Assembly: GCF_004217045.1 (NCBI RefSeq) | Contig: NZ_SGXM01000004.1 | Location: 62,001-126,000 of the forward strand | DNA length: 64,000 nt | Direction: 5' to 3' | DNA from: Cupriavidus agavae | GTDB taxonomy: Bacteria > Pseudomonadota > Gammaproteobacteria > Burkholderiales > Burkholderiaceae | Shown: in pieces, positions 9,819-17,751 of the stretch | How positions within the stretch are numbered: the first letter of the stretch is position 1 | How the letters are laid out: each line of letters begins with the position of its first letter | The notes under the pieces: model-generated | Database searches by the model: none | Told to the model about the DNA's origin: nothing | The model's input: only the letters and a program-made list of their open reading frames with translations | Position numbers and translations under genes: made by a program

Positions 9819-11267
9819 TCAGCGTGGACGCGCGACGCCGCGGTCTGGCGCGGCGCGCATGACGCCGGCGGCAATTTCCTGCATCAGCGCGTCGATGGCG
9901 TCGATCTCGGCATCGCCGAGCGCGGCCGGCATCCGCGCCGAGCCCCAGTCACCATAGATCAGCGCGATACAGCGGTTGCGCATCTTCACCGGCGCCAGCA
10001 GCACCGAACGGGCGTCGGGCAGTGCATCGCGGTACCAGCGCGGCATGCGCGGCGCCACGTCGGGCTCGAAGGTGTCCTCGATCAGCAGCGGACGCGCCGA
10101 CAGCCCGGCAAAGTGGAACACGTCGGGCACGAACCCTTCCTCGAATGACAGGGCCGGCAGCGCCTCGCGCATGCCGTCGCCGAAGCCCAGCCGCGCATGG
10201 AAACGCCGCGTGGCCGGATTCAGCATCATCAGGAAGCAGCGCGAGAAATCCAGCGCGCGCATGCTCGTCTCCAGCACCATCGGCGCGAGTTGTGACACCG
10301 ACAGCCCCGCGCCTTCGCGGCGCACCTCTTCCAGCCCCTGGCGCAGCCGTTCCAGCACGTTCACGGGCCGCCCGCCGTTTGCGGCAGCGCCATCGGCGGG
10401 TGCCGCCGTCTCCGATTCGATGATCGTGCTGTTGAGGCTCTCGGCCTGGCTCACGGCCACGCTGACATCGCCCGGATTCAGCCCGAGCATCTTGGCGTGC
10501 GAGTTCAGCAGCGCCTCGACCGACGCCTGCGTGCCCTCGCGCACCATCGTCACGGCGGCCTCGGACGAGACATGCGCGATGGCGGCCAGCCAGTCGGCAT
10601 GGGTCTCCAGGCGGCTGTCCGCAGCCAGCGTGCGCGGCTTCATGGCGTTGGCGATCAGGCCCGGCAGGCGCCATTTCTGGGCGGCCGCCTCGGCGATATC
10701 CTCGAGCGAGACACCCAGCACCTCCAGCGCGGCCTCGTTCTCGGTCATCGGATGCGCGGCGCACATGGCCTCGATGCGCTCCCACTCCTCGGGGAAGTAG
10801 AACACCAGCAGCAGCCGGCTCATGTGGTACATCAGCGTGCAGACGACGGCTTCCTCGCCCTCGTTGATGCCGCGTGCCTGGCTCAGGGCGCGCGTGATCT
10901 CGCCGGCCACCAGCACGCGCTGCAGCGCCTTGGCCGCCTGCGGGCGCTTGGGCGCCACGCCGTGGAAGTAGTCGAGCAGCTGGATGCCGAGCGTCAGGTG
11001 GCTGATGGCCTCGACGCCGAGCACCAGGATGGCGCGCGAGACCGTGGTGACCTCGCCGCCGAACGAGCGGTACATGGCCGAGTTGGCCAGCCGGATCACC
11101 TTCTGCGACAGGCTGAAATCCGACAGCACGCTGGTGGCCATCTCGCCCACGCTGAGATCGGCGTTGAGCGTCTTGAAGATGTTGTCGACGCAGTACTGCA
11201 GCGTGGGGAAATCCCCCTGCTGTGCCATGCGCGCCCAGAGCGTCTCGAAGAAGGCGGACTTGGACAT
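9819..11267 (-). CDS. HDOD-GAF signalling protein
   Basis: This encodes 482 residues. The N-terminal half (about 15-225) is an HDOD domain, an HD-related output domain without the full catalytic His-Asp set, found in regulators of motility and c-di-GMP signalling. Visible markers are LSQKVIRLANSAMY, the helix with AILVLGVEAISHLTLG, and LMYHMSRLLL in place of a normal HD metal site. A Pro/Ala-rich linker near residue 290 leads to a GAF-like domain (about 305-465). Its start overlaps the stop of the upstream GGDEF-EAL gene by one base (TGATG), so the two are translationally coupled and probably act on the same pathway. Substrates and ligands are not evident. Confidence 0.85.
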   Translation of the reverse strand: MSKSAFFETLWARMAQQGDFPTLQYCVDNIFKTLNADLSVGEMATSVLSDFSLSQKVIRLANSAMYRSFGGEVTTVSRAILVLGVEAISHLTLGIQLLDYFHGVAPKRPQAAKALQRVLVAGEITRALSQARGINEGEEAVVCTLMYHMSRLLLVFYFPEEWERIEAMCAAHPMTENEAALEVLGVSLEDIAEAAAQKWRLPGLIANAMKPRTLAADSRLETHADWLAAIAHVSSEAAVTMVREGTQASVEALLNSHAKMLGLNPGDVSVAVSQAESLNSTIIESETAAPADGAAANGGRPVNVLERLRQGLEEVRREGAGLSVSQLAPMVLETSMRALDFSRCFLMMLNPATRRFHARLGFGDGMREALPALSFEEGFVPDVFHFAGLSARPLLIEDTFEPDVAPRMPRWYRDALPDARSVLLAPVKMRNRCIALIYGDWGSARMPAALGDAEIDAIDALMQEIAAGVMRAAPDRGVARPR

Positions 11268-13036
11268 CAGGACGCCACCCGCTGCGTGAAGACCTCGCCC
11301 TGGCCCATGACCAGCTTGCCGTCGAGCACCGCCGACTCGAAATCGGCCGGGCTCAGCGCGCGCGCATAGCGCCAGCCCTGTACCAGATCGCAGCCCTGGG
11401 CGGCCAGCAGGTTGCCCTGGGCCTCGGTCTCGACGCCCTCGGCAATGGCCACCAGGCCCAGCTCGCGCGCCAGCGACAGCACCGCCGAAACGATGGTGCG
11501 CGCGTGCGGGGAATCGATCATGTCGGCCACGAAGCTGCGGTCCACCTTGAGCGCGGACAGCGGGAAGCGGCGCAGGTACGACAGGCTGGAATAGCCGGTG
11601 CCGAAATCGTCCACCGCGAAGCGGATGCCCAGCGCGCGCAGCGACAGCAGCAGTTGCTCGGCCGCCTTGGGGTCGGTCATCAGCACGCTTTCGGTGATTT
11701 CCAGCACCAGGCGGTCGGCGCCGATGCCGGCGTCCTGGATGGCGGCGCGCACGCTGTCGTAGAAGTTCGGATGCAGGAACTGCACGGCCGAGACGTTGAC
11801 CGACATGTGGCCCACGTGGATGCCCTGCGCATCCCAGGCCGCCAGTTGCGCGCAGGCGCAGCGCAGCGCCCAGGCGCCCAGATGCTTGATCAGCCCGTTC
11901 TTCTCGGCCACGGGGATGAAGATGTCGGGGCGGATCTCCTTGCCGGCATGCTCCCAGCGCATCAGCGCCTCCACGGCGCAGATCTTGCCCGTGCCGGGCC
12001 AGACGATCGGCTGGTAGTGCAGCAGGAATTCGCCGTTCTGCACGGCCTCGAACATGCTCTGCTCGATGCGGAACTGCTCGTCGAGCCGGCGGTCGAGTTC
12101 GGGCGTGTAGACACAATAGCGGTTCTTGCCCAGCGCCTTGGCCTCGTACATCGCCAGGTCGGCGCGGCGCAGCCATTGCGACTCGCTCTGCGGCGCGCCG
12201 GCCGAATGGGCCAGCCCGATGCTGGTGGTGATGCGCACATGGCAGCCACCCAGCAGGAACGGCTGGCGGATGACGTGGATCACGCGTTCCAGGATGCGTA
12301 CGGCGTCGGCCTCGGTGGGCATGCCGTCGAGCAGCAGCACGAATTCGTCGCCGCCCAGGCGGGCCACGCTCTGCCGCGTGCGCACGGTGTCCTGCAGCCG
12401 GGCGCCCACTTCCTTGAGCAGCGCGTCGCCGAACTCGTGGCCCAGCGAATCGTTGACGTTCTTGAAGCCGTCCAGGTCCATCAGGGCCAGCGCAAAGCCC
12501 TGGCCGGCCCGGCCGGACGCGCATTCCTCGATCCGCTTGCGGATATAGGCGCGGTTGCCCACGCCGGTCAGCGGATCCAGGAAGGCACGCTCGGACAGTT
12601 CGCGCTGCGACTCCATCCAGTCGCTGATGTCGTAGCCGAACAGCAGCAGCGCCGTGCTGCCATCGGCGGCGGCATGGTGGCTGGCGCGCAGGTCGATCCA
12701 ATCGGGGCCGCCGATGCCGCCGGCCATGCGCACGCGCTCGCGGCGCGCGGCACGGTCATGGGCGCAGCCGTGCAGCATCTGGGCCACGCGCTCGCGCGAT
12801 TCCAGCGCCACGAGGTCCAGCAGCGAGGCGCGGCGCAGATAGTCGAGCGGATAGACCAGCAGGTCAGCCGTGGTCTCCGTGGCATCGAGAATGCGTCCCT
12901 GGACGTCCACCCACATGGCCAGCGCGCCGGAAGCTTCCAGCAACGCCCAGGCCTCGTCCCCGGCAGGGGTGGCAGCGGGCAGCCGGCGGTCGGCAGGCTC
13001 GGGTGCCAGGGCAACATCGTATGCAAGCGCGGTCAT
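11267..13036 (-). CDS. PAS-GGDEF-EAL c-di-GMP turnover protein
   Basis: The 589-aa cytoplasmic protein has a PAS-like sensor (about 25-150), a GGDEF domain (about 155-310) and an EAL domain (about 325-575). The cyclase signature GGDEF is intact, with no RxxD product-inhibition site five residues before it. In the EAL half the catalytic set is present: EAL (AVEALMRW), Asn in NVSAVQF, Glu in EITES, the DDFGTGYSSL pair, Lys in LKVDRSF and Glu in GVETE. Phosphodiesterase activity is therefore expected, and the cyclase half may be active or act as a GTP sensor. No membrane helix is visible. It is the first gene of a two-gene operon with the HDOD-GAF protein. Confidence 0.93.
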   Translation of the reverse strand: MTALAYDVALAPEPADRRLPAATPAGDEAWALLEASGALAMWVDVQGRILDATETTADLLVYPLDYLRRASLLDLVALESRERVAQMLHGCAHDRAARRERVRMAGGIGGPDWIDLRASHHAAADGSTALLLFGYDISDWMESQRELSERAFLDPLTGVGNRAYIRKRIEECASGRAGQGFALALMDLDGFKNVNDSLGHEFGDALLKEVGARLQDTVRTRQSVARLGGDEFVLLLDGMPTEADAVRILERVIHVIRQPFLLGGCHVRITTSIGLAHSAGAPQSESQWLRRADLAMYEAKALGKNRYCVYTPELDRRLDEQFRIEQSMFEAVQNGEFLLHYQPIVWPGTGKICAVEALMRWEHAGKEIRPDIFIPVAEKNGLIKHLGAWALRCACAQLAAWDAQGIHVGHMSVNVSAVQFLHPNFYDSVRAAIQDAGIGADRLVLEITESVLMTDPKAAEQLLLSLRALGIRFAVDDFGTGYSSLSYLRRFPLSALKVDRSFVADMIDSPHARTIVSAVLSLARELGLVAIAEGVETEAQGNLLAAQGCDLVQGWRYARALSPADFESAVLDGKLVMGQGEVFTQRVAS

Positions 13037-13344
13037 GTACTTTTTATGCCCGAAGTCCTGTGGACGCAGGAAGGATATCGGATGGAGTTTTCTGAAACTG
13101 AATTACCCGTGCGGCCTGACGCAGAACCAGTCCAAGGCTAACCCGTGCCCGGAACATGACCACTGGCCCTGCAGGCCGTCTGGCGCGACAGCGCCGATTC
13201 TAATACGACCTGCCATCCGCCTGAAGGCCGCGCGCCACAACGGATTGCGGGAAGCGGCGCGGATACGACACGCGGCCGCGCCGCCACGGTGCAAGACTGC
13301 GCCGGGATTGACACAGTGTGGTGAAATCCGTGACACTCGCTGCC
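13037..13344. other. Intergenic region upstream of the ilvA leader
   Basis: This stretch separates the GGDEF-EAL gene (reading left) from the ilvA leader (reading right), so it must hold both promoters. A perfect -35 hexamer TTGACA lies at 13308-13313 on the plus strand. The matching -10 region near 13332 (GACACT) is weak. If it is used, transcription would begin within a few bases of the leader-peptide ATG at 13345. No gene is seen here. Confidence 0.4.
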
Positions 13345-13413
13345 ATGACCTCTTTCGGCCTGCGCGCCTTCGCCATCGCGATTATTCGCACCATTCCTCG
13401 AATGGTGGGTTAG
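13345..13413 (+). CDS. Ile-rich leader peptide of the ilvA attenuator
   Basis: This 22-codon reading frame encodes a peptide ending AIAIIRTIPRMVG, with four isoleucine codons within seven (codons 11, 13, 14 and 17) and a threonine at codon 16. It lies just before a transcription terminator and the threonine dehydratase gene, whose pathway makes isoleucine. The Ile codons lie over or just before the first arm of the pause hairpin, as expected for a leader whose translation is sensed by ribosome stalling. No Shine-Dalgarno sequence is visible. It may be read from a near-leaderless mRNA, or from an in-frame GTG at 13318, 13321 or 13330. The peptide is probably only a sensor and has no other role. 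Confidence 0.75.
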   Translation: MTSFGLRAFAIAIIRTIPRMVG

Positions 13414-13462
13414 CGCGCGTCCGGAACAGACAAACAAACCCGCCCAGCCAGGCGGGTTTTTT
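13389..13462 (+). promoter_or_regulatory. Transcription attenuator of ilvA (four pairing segments)
   Basis: All four classical segments are present. Segment 1, CACCATTC (13389-13396), pairs with segment 2, GAATGGTG (13400-13407), as a pause hairpin. The end of segment 2, GGTGGGTT (13404-13411), can instead pair with segment 3, AACCCGCC (13437-13444), with one G-U pair, as antiterminator. Segment 3 also pairs perfectly with segment 4, GGCGGGTT (13451-13458), followed by Ts, as terminator. A ribosome stalled on the leader's Ile codons would cover segment 1, free segment 2 and let transcription continue into ilvA. Ample charged tRNA-Ile would favour termination. Confidence 0.78.
13437..13462 (+). 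terminator. Intrinsic terminator of the ilvA attenuator
   Basis: AACCCGCC and GGCGGGTT form a perfect 8-bp stem with a CAGCCA loop, followed by further Ts (six Ts in a row from 13457). It lies 42 bases before the ilvA start. Confidence 0.85.
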
Positions 13463-13470
13463 GTTGCCGC

Positions 13471-13498
13471 CTCCTGGGTCCAACGCCCAAGCCAGGAG
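13471..13498 (+). promoter_or_regulatory. Hairpin that masks the ilvA ribosome site
   Basis: CTCCTGG (13471-13477) is fully complementary to CCAGGAG (13492-13498), which contains the AGGAG ribosome site five bases before the ilvA ATG. Folding would hide the site, so initiation may also be controlled or slowed. The 14-base loop makes this only moderately stable. Confidence 0.45.
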
Positions 13499-13503
13499 TG
13501 CCC

Positions 13504-14574
13504 ATGCCGTCGACCGCCCCCGTTTCCCTTCCGTCCCGCGCCGCCACGCCGCCCGCGCTGTTGCATGCCGATGCCGGCGCGATCGATGCCGATGACTACC
13601 TGCGGCGCATCCTGACCGCCCGCGTCTATGACGTGGCCCGCGAGACCGCGCTGGAGCCGGCCGCGAGCCTGTCGGCCCGGCTGGGCCATACCGTCCTGCT
13701 CAAGCGCGAGGACCACCAGCCGGTGTTCTCGTTCAAGGTGCGCGGCGCCTACAACAAGATGGCCAACCTGCCGCCCGATGCGCTGGCGCGCGGCGTGATC
13801 ACGGCATCGGCCGGCAACCATGCCCAGGGCGTGGCGCTGGCCGCCGCCCGGCTTGGCGTGCGCGCAATCATCGTGGTGCCCCAGACCGCCCCGCAGGTCA
13901 AGGTGGACGCCGTGCGCACCCATGGCGGCGCGATGGTGGAGGTGGTGCTGGCCGGCGAGTCGTATTCCGATGCCTACGACCACGCGATGGCGCTGCAACG
14001 TGAGCGAGCGCTAACCTTCATCCCGGCGTTCGACGATCCCGACGTGATCGCCGGGCAGGGCACGGTGGGCATGGAGATCCTGCGCCAGCACCGGGGCGCG
14101 CTCGACGCCGTGTTCGTGCCCATCGGCGGCGGCAGCCTGGCGGCCGGCGTGGCGTCGTACATCAAGGCCGTGCGGCCCGAGGTGAAGGTCATCGGCGTGC
14201 AGACCGACGATTCGTGCGCGATGGCCCGCTCGCTGGCGGCCGGTGAGCGCGTGACGCTGGAAACAGTGGGTTTGTTCTCGGATGGCACGGCCGTCAAGCG
14301 CGTGGGCGCCGAGACATTCCGCCTGTGCCGGCATCTGCTGGACGGTGTGCTGACGGTGGACACCGACGCGCTCTGCGCCGCCATCAGGGACGTATTCCAG
14401 GACACCCGCAGCCTGGTGGAGCCGGCCGGCGCACTGGCCGTGGCGGGGCTGAAGCAGTATGCGGAGGGGTTGCCCGCAGGCGCGGCGCAAGCGCTGGTGG
14501 CGATCACGTCGGGCGCCAACATGAACTTCGACCGGCTGAGGATCGTGGCGGAGCGGGCGGAGATGGTGGGTTGA
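13504..14574 (+). CDS. ilvA: Threonine dehydratase (threonine ammonia-lyase), short form without ACT-like domain
   Basis: This PLP enzyme deaminates threonine to 2-oxobutyrate, the first step specific to isoleucine synthesis. The 356 residues hold the whole catalytic domain: the PLP lysine in SFKVRGAYNKM, ASAGNHAQG, the Gly-rich phosphate loop PIGGGSLAAG and the SGANMNFDRL end. The sequence style (NLPPDALARGVITASAG, FDDPDVIAGQGTVGMEIL) is that of biosynthetic IlvA, whose usual length is above 500 with a C-terminal regulatory domain binding Ile and Val. Here the protein stops 13 residues after FDRL, so that domain is missing. No remnant of it follows; a palindromic repeat comes next. The gene is preceded by an Ile-rich leader and attenuator. 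A catabolic-type enzyme is the alternative, but the leader argues for a role in isoleucine supply. Confidence 0.9.
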   Translation: MPSTAPVSLPSRAATPPALLHADAGAIDADDYLRRILTARVYDVARETALEPAASLSARLGHTVLLKREDHQPVFSFKVRGAYNKMANLPPDALARGVITASAGNHAQGVALAAARLGVRAIIVVPQTAPQVKVDAVRTHGGAMVEVVLAGESYSDAYDHAMALQRERALTFIPAFDDPDVIAGQGTVGMEILRQHRGALDAVFVPIGGGSLAAGVASYIKAVRPEVKVIGVQTDDSCAMARSLAAGERVTLETVGLFSDGTAVKRVGAETFRLCRHLLDGVLTVDTDALCAAIRDVFQDTRSLVEPAGALAVAGLKQYAEGLPAGAAQALVAITSGANMNFDRLRIVAERAEMVG

Positions 14575-14594
14575 AGCTGGTTCACCCCGGTTTG

Positions 14595-14646
14595 CGCCCC
14601 TCTCCCCCAAGCCCTCTCCCACTGCATGGGAGAGGGGAGCAAGAAC
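14595..14646. repeat. Dispersed palindromic repeat, copy 1 (ilvA / MFS convergent end)
   Basis: CCCTCTCCC (14612-14620) pairs with GGGAGAGGG (14628-14636), and a second pyrimidine arm lies just before (from 14595). The block CATGGGAGAGGGGAGCAAGA (14625-14644) recurs with one change at 49742-49761 and in shorter form at 17125-17163. It may end both convergent transcripts. Confidence 0.65.
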
Positions 14647-14648
14647 CT

Positions 14649-16124
14649 TCAGACCTTGCTTGTCACGAAATCCTCCGCATCCACATCGTAGTTCGCCGGT
14701 TCCCAGCGGATGGCCAGCAGCGCCAGCAGCCCGGCCAGCGGGGCCAGGGCGATGACCCAGAAGACCTTGGTCGACAGCGCGGCGGCCAGCACCGGGAACA
14801 GGAACAGCGAGGCCGTGGAGCTGGCGCGCATCAGCGTCTGGTTGAAGCCCACGCCCACGCCGCGCAGCGAGGTGGGGTAGCTCAGCGAGGCGTAGGTCAT
14901 GGTGTGCGCGCCCGGACCGAAGCCCTGGCCCAGCAGGAACAGCGCCAGGAACGAGATGGCGATCGCCACCTCGGCGGTGCCGGCCGGCTTGCCGATCACG
15001 GCCAGGCCGACGAGGGCTGCCAGCTGGAACGCGTAGCCGGTGACGGTCAGCTTCCACGCGCCGGTCTTGGGCACCAGGTGCACGCCGATCAGGCCGCCCA
15101 CGAATGCGAACAGCAGGTTCAGCGCCAGCGAGATCAGGATCGTGTTCAGCATGGTCTGCGCCAGGAAGCTGGCGATGATGACCGGCAGGCCGAACGCCAC
15201 CGCGTTATAGGCAAACGACGATGCGATCGACATGATCGTGGCCAGCGTGGTACGGCGCGCGTACACGCCCTTGAGCAGCAGGCCGTAATTTCGCCAGGAA
15301 GCGGGGCGCTTCTGGGGCTCGACCACGGCGTCGGGCGCCACGGTGGCGTCGATGCCGTAGGACTTGCGCAAGATCCTGGCCGCGCCTTCGAGGTCGCCCT
15401 GGTTGGCGGCCCAGATCGGCGATTCGCTCATGTAGCGGCTGCGCACGGCGATGATGACCAGCGCGGGCACCGCGCCAAAGCCCAGGATGATGCGCCACAG
15501 CAGGCCGCTCTGCGATGCCGGCAGGATGGCGTAGCAGCCGAGCACGAGCAGGTACGAGACGCAGATCGCCGCGTACCACGTGGGGCACCACATGGCCACC
15601 CGCGCGGCCTTGTTGCCGTGTCCCTTCAGTTTCGAGAATTCGGCCAGGAAGGCCATGGCCACGGGCAGGTCGATGCCGACGCCCAGGCCCATCACGAAGC
15701 GGGCGCCGGCCAGCACGTATTCGTTCGGGGCCAGCGCGCAGGCGATGGCGGCCACCACGAAGCAGAGCATGTCGGCCATGAACACGCGGTAGCGGCCGAT
15801 GCGGTCGGTCAGGTAGCCGCCCAGGAAGGCACCGACGATCGCGCCGAACGTGATGGCCGAGGCCACCATGCCCGTGCCGGCCGGCGTCAGGTTGAATTCG
15901 CGGGTGACGTCCTTGAGGCCGAAGGCGAGCGCGCCCAGGTCATAGGCATCGAGGAAGATGCCGCCGAGCGCGATGGCAACCACCACGCGCGCATTGCTGA
16001 CGGCGGCGCCGCCCTCATTGACGAGGCGGGTGACATCGGCGGCGGAACGGATGACCGCCTTCGACGGGGCGGCCTGGCTGGCGGCCGTGGCGCCGGCGGG
16101 CGACAGGGCGAGATCGACTGACAT
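14649..16124 (-). CDS. MFS transporter, sugar/aromatic-acid porter type
   Basis: The 491-aa protein has 12 predicted helices after a polar N-terminal segment of about 45 residues rich in Ala and Ser. The loop between helices 2 and 3 is GGYLTDRIGRYRVFMAD, and GLGVGIDLPVAMAFLAEF in helix 4 and SESPIW in the central loop are typical of the sugar-porter and related aromatic-acid transporters. The substrate is unknown. ATG 16122-16124 is used; an in-frame extension from 16208 would add 28 residues with no ribosome site. It is convergent with ilvA, and the repeat between them may be a terminator. The divergent neighbour is an SDR, 233 bases away. Confidence 0.87.
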   Translation of the reverse strand: MSVDLALSPAGATAASQAAPSKAVIRSAADVTRLVNEGGAAVSNARVVVAIALGGIFLDAYDLGALAFGLKDVTREFNLTPAGTGMVASAITFGAIVGAFLGGYLTDRIGRYRVFMADMLCFVVAAIACALAPNEYVLAGARFVMGLGVGIDLPVAMAFLAEFSKLKGHGNKAARVAMWCPTWYAAICVSYLLVLGCYAILPASQSGLLWRIILGFGAVPALVIIAVRSRYMSESPIWAANQGDLEGAARILRKSYGIDATVAPDAVVEPQKRPASWRNYGLLLKGVYARRTTLATIMSIASSFAYNAVAFGLPVIIASFLAQTMLNTILISLALNLLFAFVGGLIGVHLVPKTGAWKLTVTGYAFQLAALVGLAVIGKPAGTAEVAIAISFLALFLLGQGFGPGAHTMTYASLSYPTSLRGVGVGFNQTLMRASSTASLFLFPVLAAALSTKVFWVIALAPLAGLLALLAIRWEPANYDVDAEDFVTSKV

Positions 16125-16357
16125 TTTTAGTAGTTCTGAGGGCGTGGATGGAATGGGCGAGAGCCTCCCTGCCCTCGCCCGGTCAGCGGCGCATCGTACG
16201 ACAACCACCCCGCCCGGCCAAATGCATTGTTGTTATATCTTTAGAACTGCACACCACGCGCGGTATTGACCCGCCTCACGCTGCAAGCTTTCTGAAAGCT
16301 GGCGTGCAATGCCGTGATGTACGATGACCGCCACCCCAATCCGAGGAGACAGCGGGC

Positions 16358-17116
16358 ATGACAACGCAGAACAAGGTGGCACTGGTCACGGGCGCGGCCC
16401 GGGGCATTGGCAAGGCTGTGGCGCAGGCGATGCTGGCGGACGGCTATCAGGTGGTGCTGGCCGGCCGGACGGCCGCGACGCTGGAGGCGCTGGCCGCCGA
16501 CGCCAGCGCGGCAGGCCAGACGGCGCTGGCCGTGCAGTGCGATGTGAGCGACCCGGCCTCGGTGGATGCGCTCTACGCGAAGATCCGCGAGCGCTTCGGC
16601 CGGCTCGATGTGCTGTTCAACAATGCCGGGGTCAACGCCCCGGCGATGCCGATCGACGAACTGTCGGTGGAGCAGTGGAAGGCCGTGCTCGACGTCAACC
16701 TGACCGGCGCCTTCCTGTGCGCGCGCGGCGCCTTTGCGCTGATGCGGTCGCAGGACCCGCAGGGCGGCCGCATCATCAACAACGGCTCGATCTCGGCGCA
16801 CGCGCCCCGGCCCAACACCGTGCCCTACACCGCCACCAAGCACGCCATTACCGGCCTGACGAAGAGTCTTTCGCTGGACGGACGCGCCTACGACATCGCC
16901 TGCGGCCAGATCGACATCGGCAACGCGGGCACCGACATGGCCAACCGCATGGCGCGCGGCGTACCGCAGGCCAACGGCGAGATCCGCCCGGAGCCGCTGA
17001 TGGATGTGGCGCACATCGCCAGTTCGGTGCTGCACATGGCCAACTTGCCGCTGTCGGCCAATGTCCAGTTCATGACGGTGATGGCCACGAAGATGCCGTT
17101 TGTGGGGCGAGGGTGA
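16358..17116 (+). CDS. SDR-family oxidoreductase
   Basis: This 252-aa protein is a classical short-chain dehydrogenase/reductase. The NAD(P)-binding motif TGAARGIG is at residues 11-18, NNAG near 89, the catalytic Ser in NNGSISAHA near 143 and the YTATK Tyr-Lys pair near 156. An Arg at the end of beta-strand 2 (AGRTAATLE) suggests NADPH preference by the usual SDR rule, which is an inference. The substrate cannot be assigned. GAGGAG lies before the ATG. The stop is followed within nine bases by an 18-bp perfect palindrome shared with the convergent ankyrin gene. Confidence 0.92.
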   Translation: MTTQNKVALVTGAARGIGKAVAQAMLADGYQVVLAGRTAATLEALAADASAAGQTALAVQCDVSDPASVDALYAKIRERFGRLDVLFNNAGVNAPAMPIDELSVEQWKAVLDVNLTGAFLCARGAFALMRSQDPQGGRIINNGSISAHAPRPNTVPYTATKHAITGLTKSLSLDGRAYDIACGQIDIGNAGTDMANRMARGVPQANGEIRPEPLMDVAHIASSVLHMANLPLSANVQFMTVMATKMPFVGRG

Positions 17117-17124
17117 GGGGTAGG

Positions 17125-17163
17125 TTTGCTCCCCTCTCCCGCGTTGCGGGAGAGGGGAGCAAA
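17125..17163. repeat. Dispersed palindromic repeat, copy 2 (18-bp perfect stem)
   Basis: TTTGCTCCCCTCTCCCGC (17125-17142) and its exact complement (17146-17163) flank a 3-base loop. It contains the GGGAGAGGGGAGCAA core found in copy 1; copy 3 has one change. It lies between convergent SDR and ankyrin genes and may be a bidirectional terminator, although neither side has a T-run. Confidence 0.7.
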
Positions 17164-17180
17164 ACGCGAGGCCGAGAAGC

Positions 17181-17681
17181 CTAGCGCCGCCCCGCCATGA
17201 ACGCCGCGGCATCCGCCGCAGTCATCCCGCGTTCATCCTTCGCGTCCGGGTCTGCCCCGTGCGCCTTGAGCAGTTCCACGATCTCGGCCCGTTGGAACAT
17301 CGCGGCCGTCATCAGCGCGGTGCGGCCGTCGGGCGAGGCGCCTTCCACGTCCGCGCCGTGTTCCAGCAGGATCTCGATGACTTCCTTGTAGCCCTTGTAG
17401 GCCGCGCCGGCGATCGGCGTCTGGCCCATGGCATTGCGGATGTCGGGCGAGGCGCCTGCGGCCAGCAGCGTGCGCAGCGCCTCGGTCTGGCCGTGGTAGG
17501 CGGCCAGCATGACCAGCGTGTCGCCCTTCTCGTTGCGCAGGTTGGGCGGCATGCCGCGTTCGATCAGTGCCGCCAGGGCCGGCGCGTCGCCGCCGCGTGC
17601 CAGGTCGAATACCTGGCCCAGCGCGGCGATCATGCGGGCCTCGTCCTCGGCGGTCATCGTGGGAGTCTGGGGCGTTTCCAT
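17181..17681 (-). CDS. Ankyrin-repeat protein linked to catalase
   Basis: The 166 residues hold about four ankyrin repeats between residues 35 and 160. The repeated pattern G-T-L-hydrophobic-A-A-hydrophobic is seen in GDTLVMLAAYHGQTEALRTL, GQTPIAGAAYKGYKEVIEIL and GRTALMTAAMFQRAEIVELL, each followed by GA(S/D) turns. There is no signal peptide, so it is probably cytoplasmic. It lies 70 bases downstream of the heme catalase on the same strand. In Pseudomonas an ankyrin protein (AnkB) encoded next to a catalase supports catalase activity, so a helper role for this catalase is a reasonable inference. A strong hairpin sits between the two genes, so expression of this gene may be lower. Confidence 0.88.
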   Translation of the reverse strand: METPQTPTMTAEDEARMIAALGQVFDLARGGDAPALAALIERGMPPNLRNEKGDTLVMLAAYHGQTEALRTLLAAGASPDIRNAMGQTPIAGAAYKGYKEVIEILLEHGADVEGASPDGRTALMTAAMFQRAEIVELLKAHGADPDAKDERGMTAADAAAFMAGRR

Positions 17682-17697
17682 ATTGTCTTGTCCTGCC

Positions 17698-17724
17698 GGG
17701 AGGCCCCCGCAGCGGGGGCCTCCC
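17698..17724. terminator. 12-bp hairpin between catalase and ankyrin genes
   Basis: The two arms (17698-17709 and 17713-17724) pair perfectly with a CAG loop, 27 bases after the catalase stop. There is no T-run, so it may stabilise the catalase mRNA end or partly terminate before the ankyrin gene. Confidence 0.55.
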
Positions 17725-17751
17725 TGGCCATTTGCTTCGGCTTGCGCCCGA

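Noticed and set aside
13308-13337. Confident sigma-70 promoter for ilvA
   Set aside because: The -35 box is perfect, but the -10 match is only 3 of 6, and the start would leave almost no 5' leader before the peptide; kept only as a possibility.
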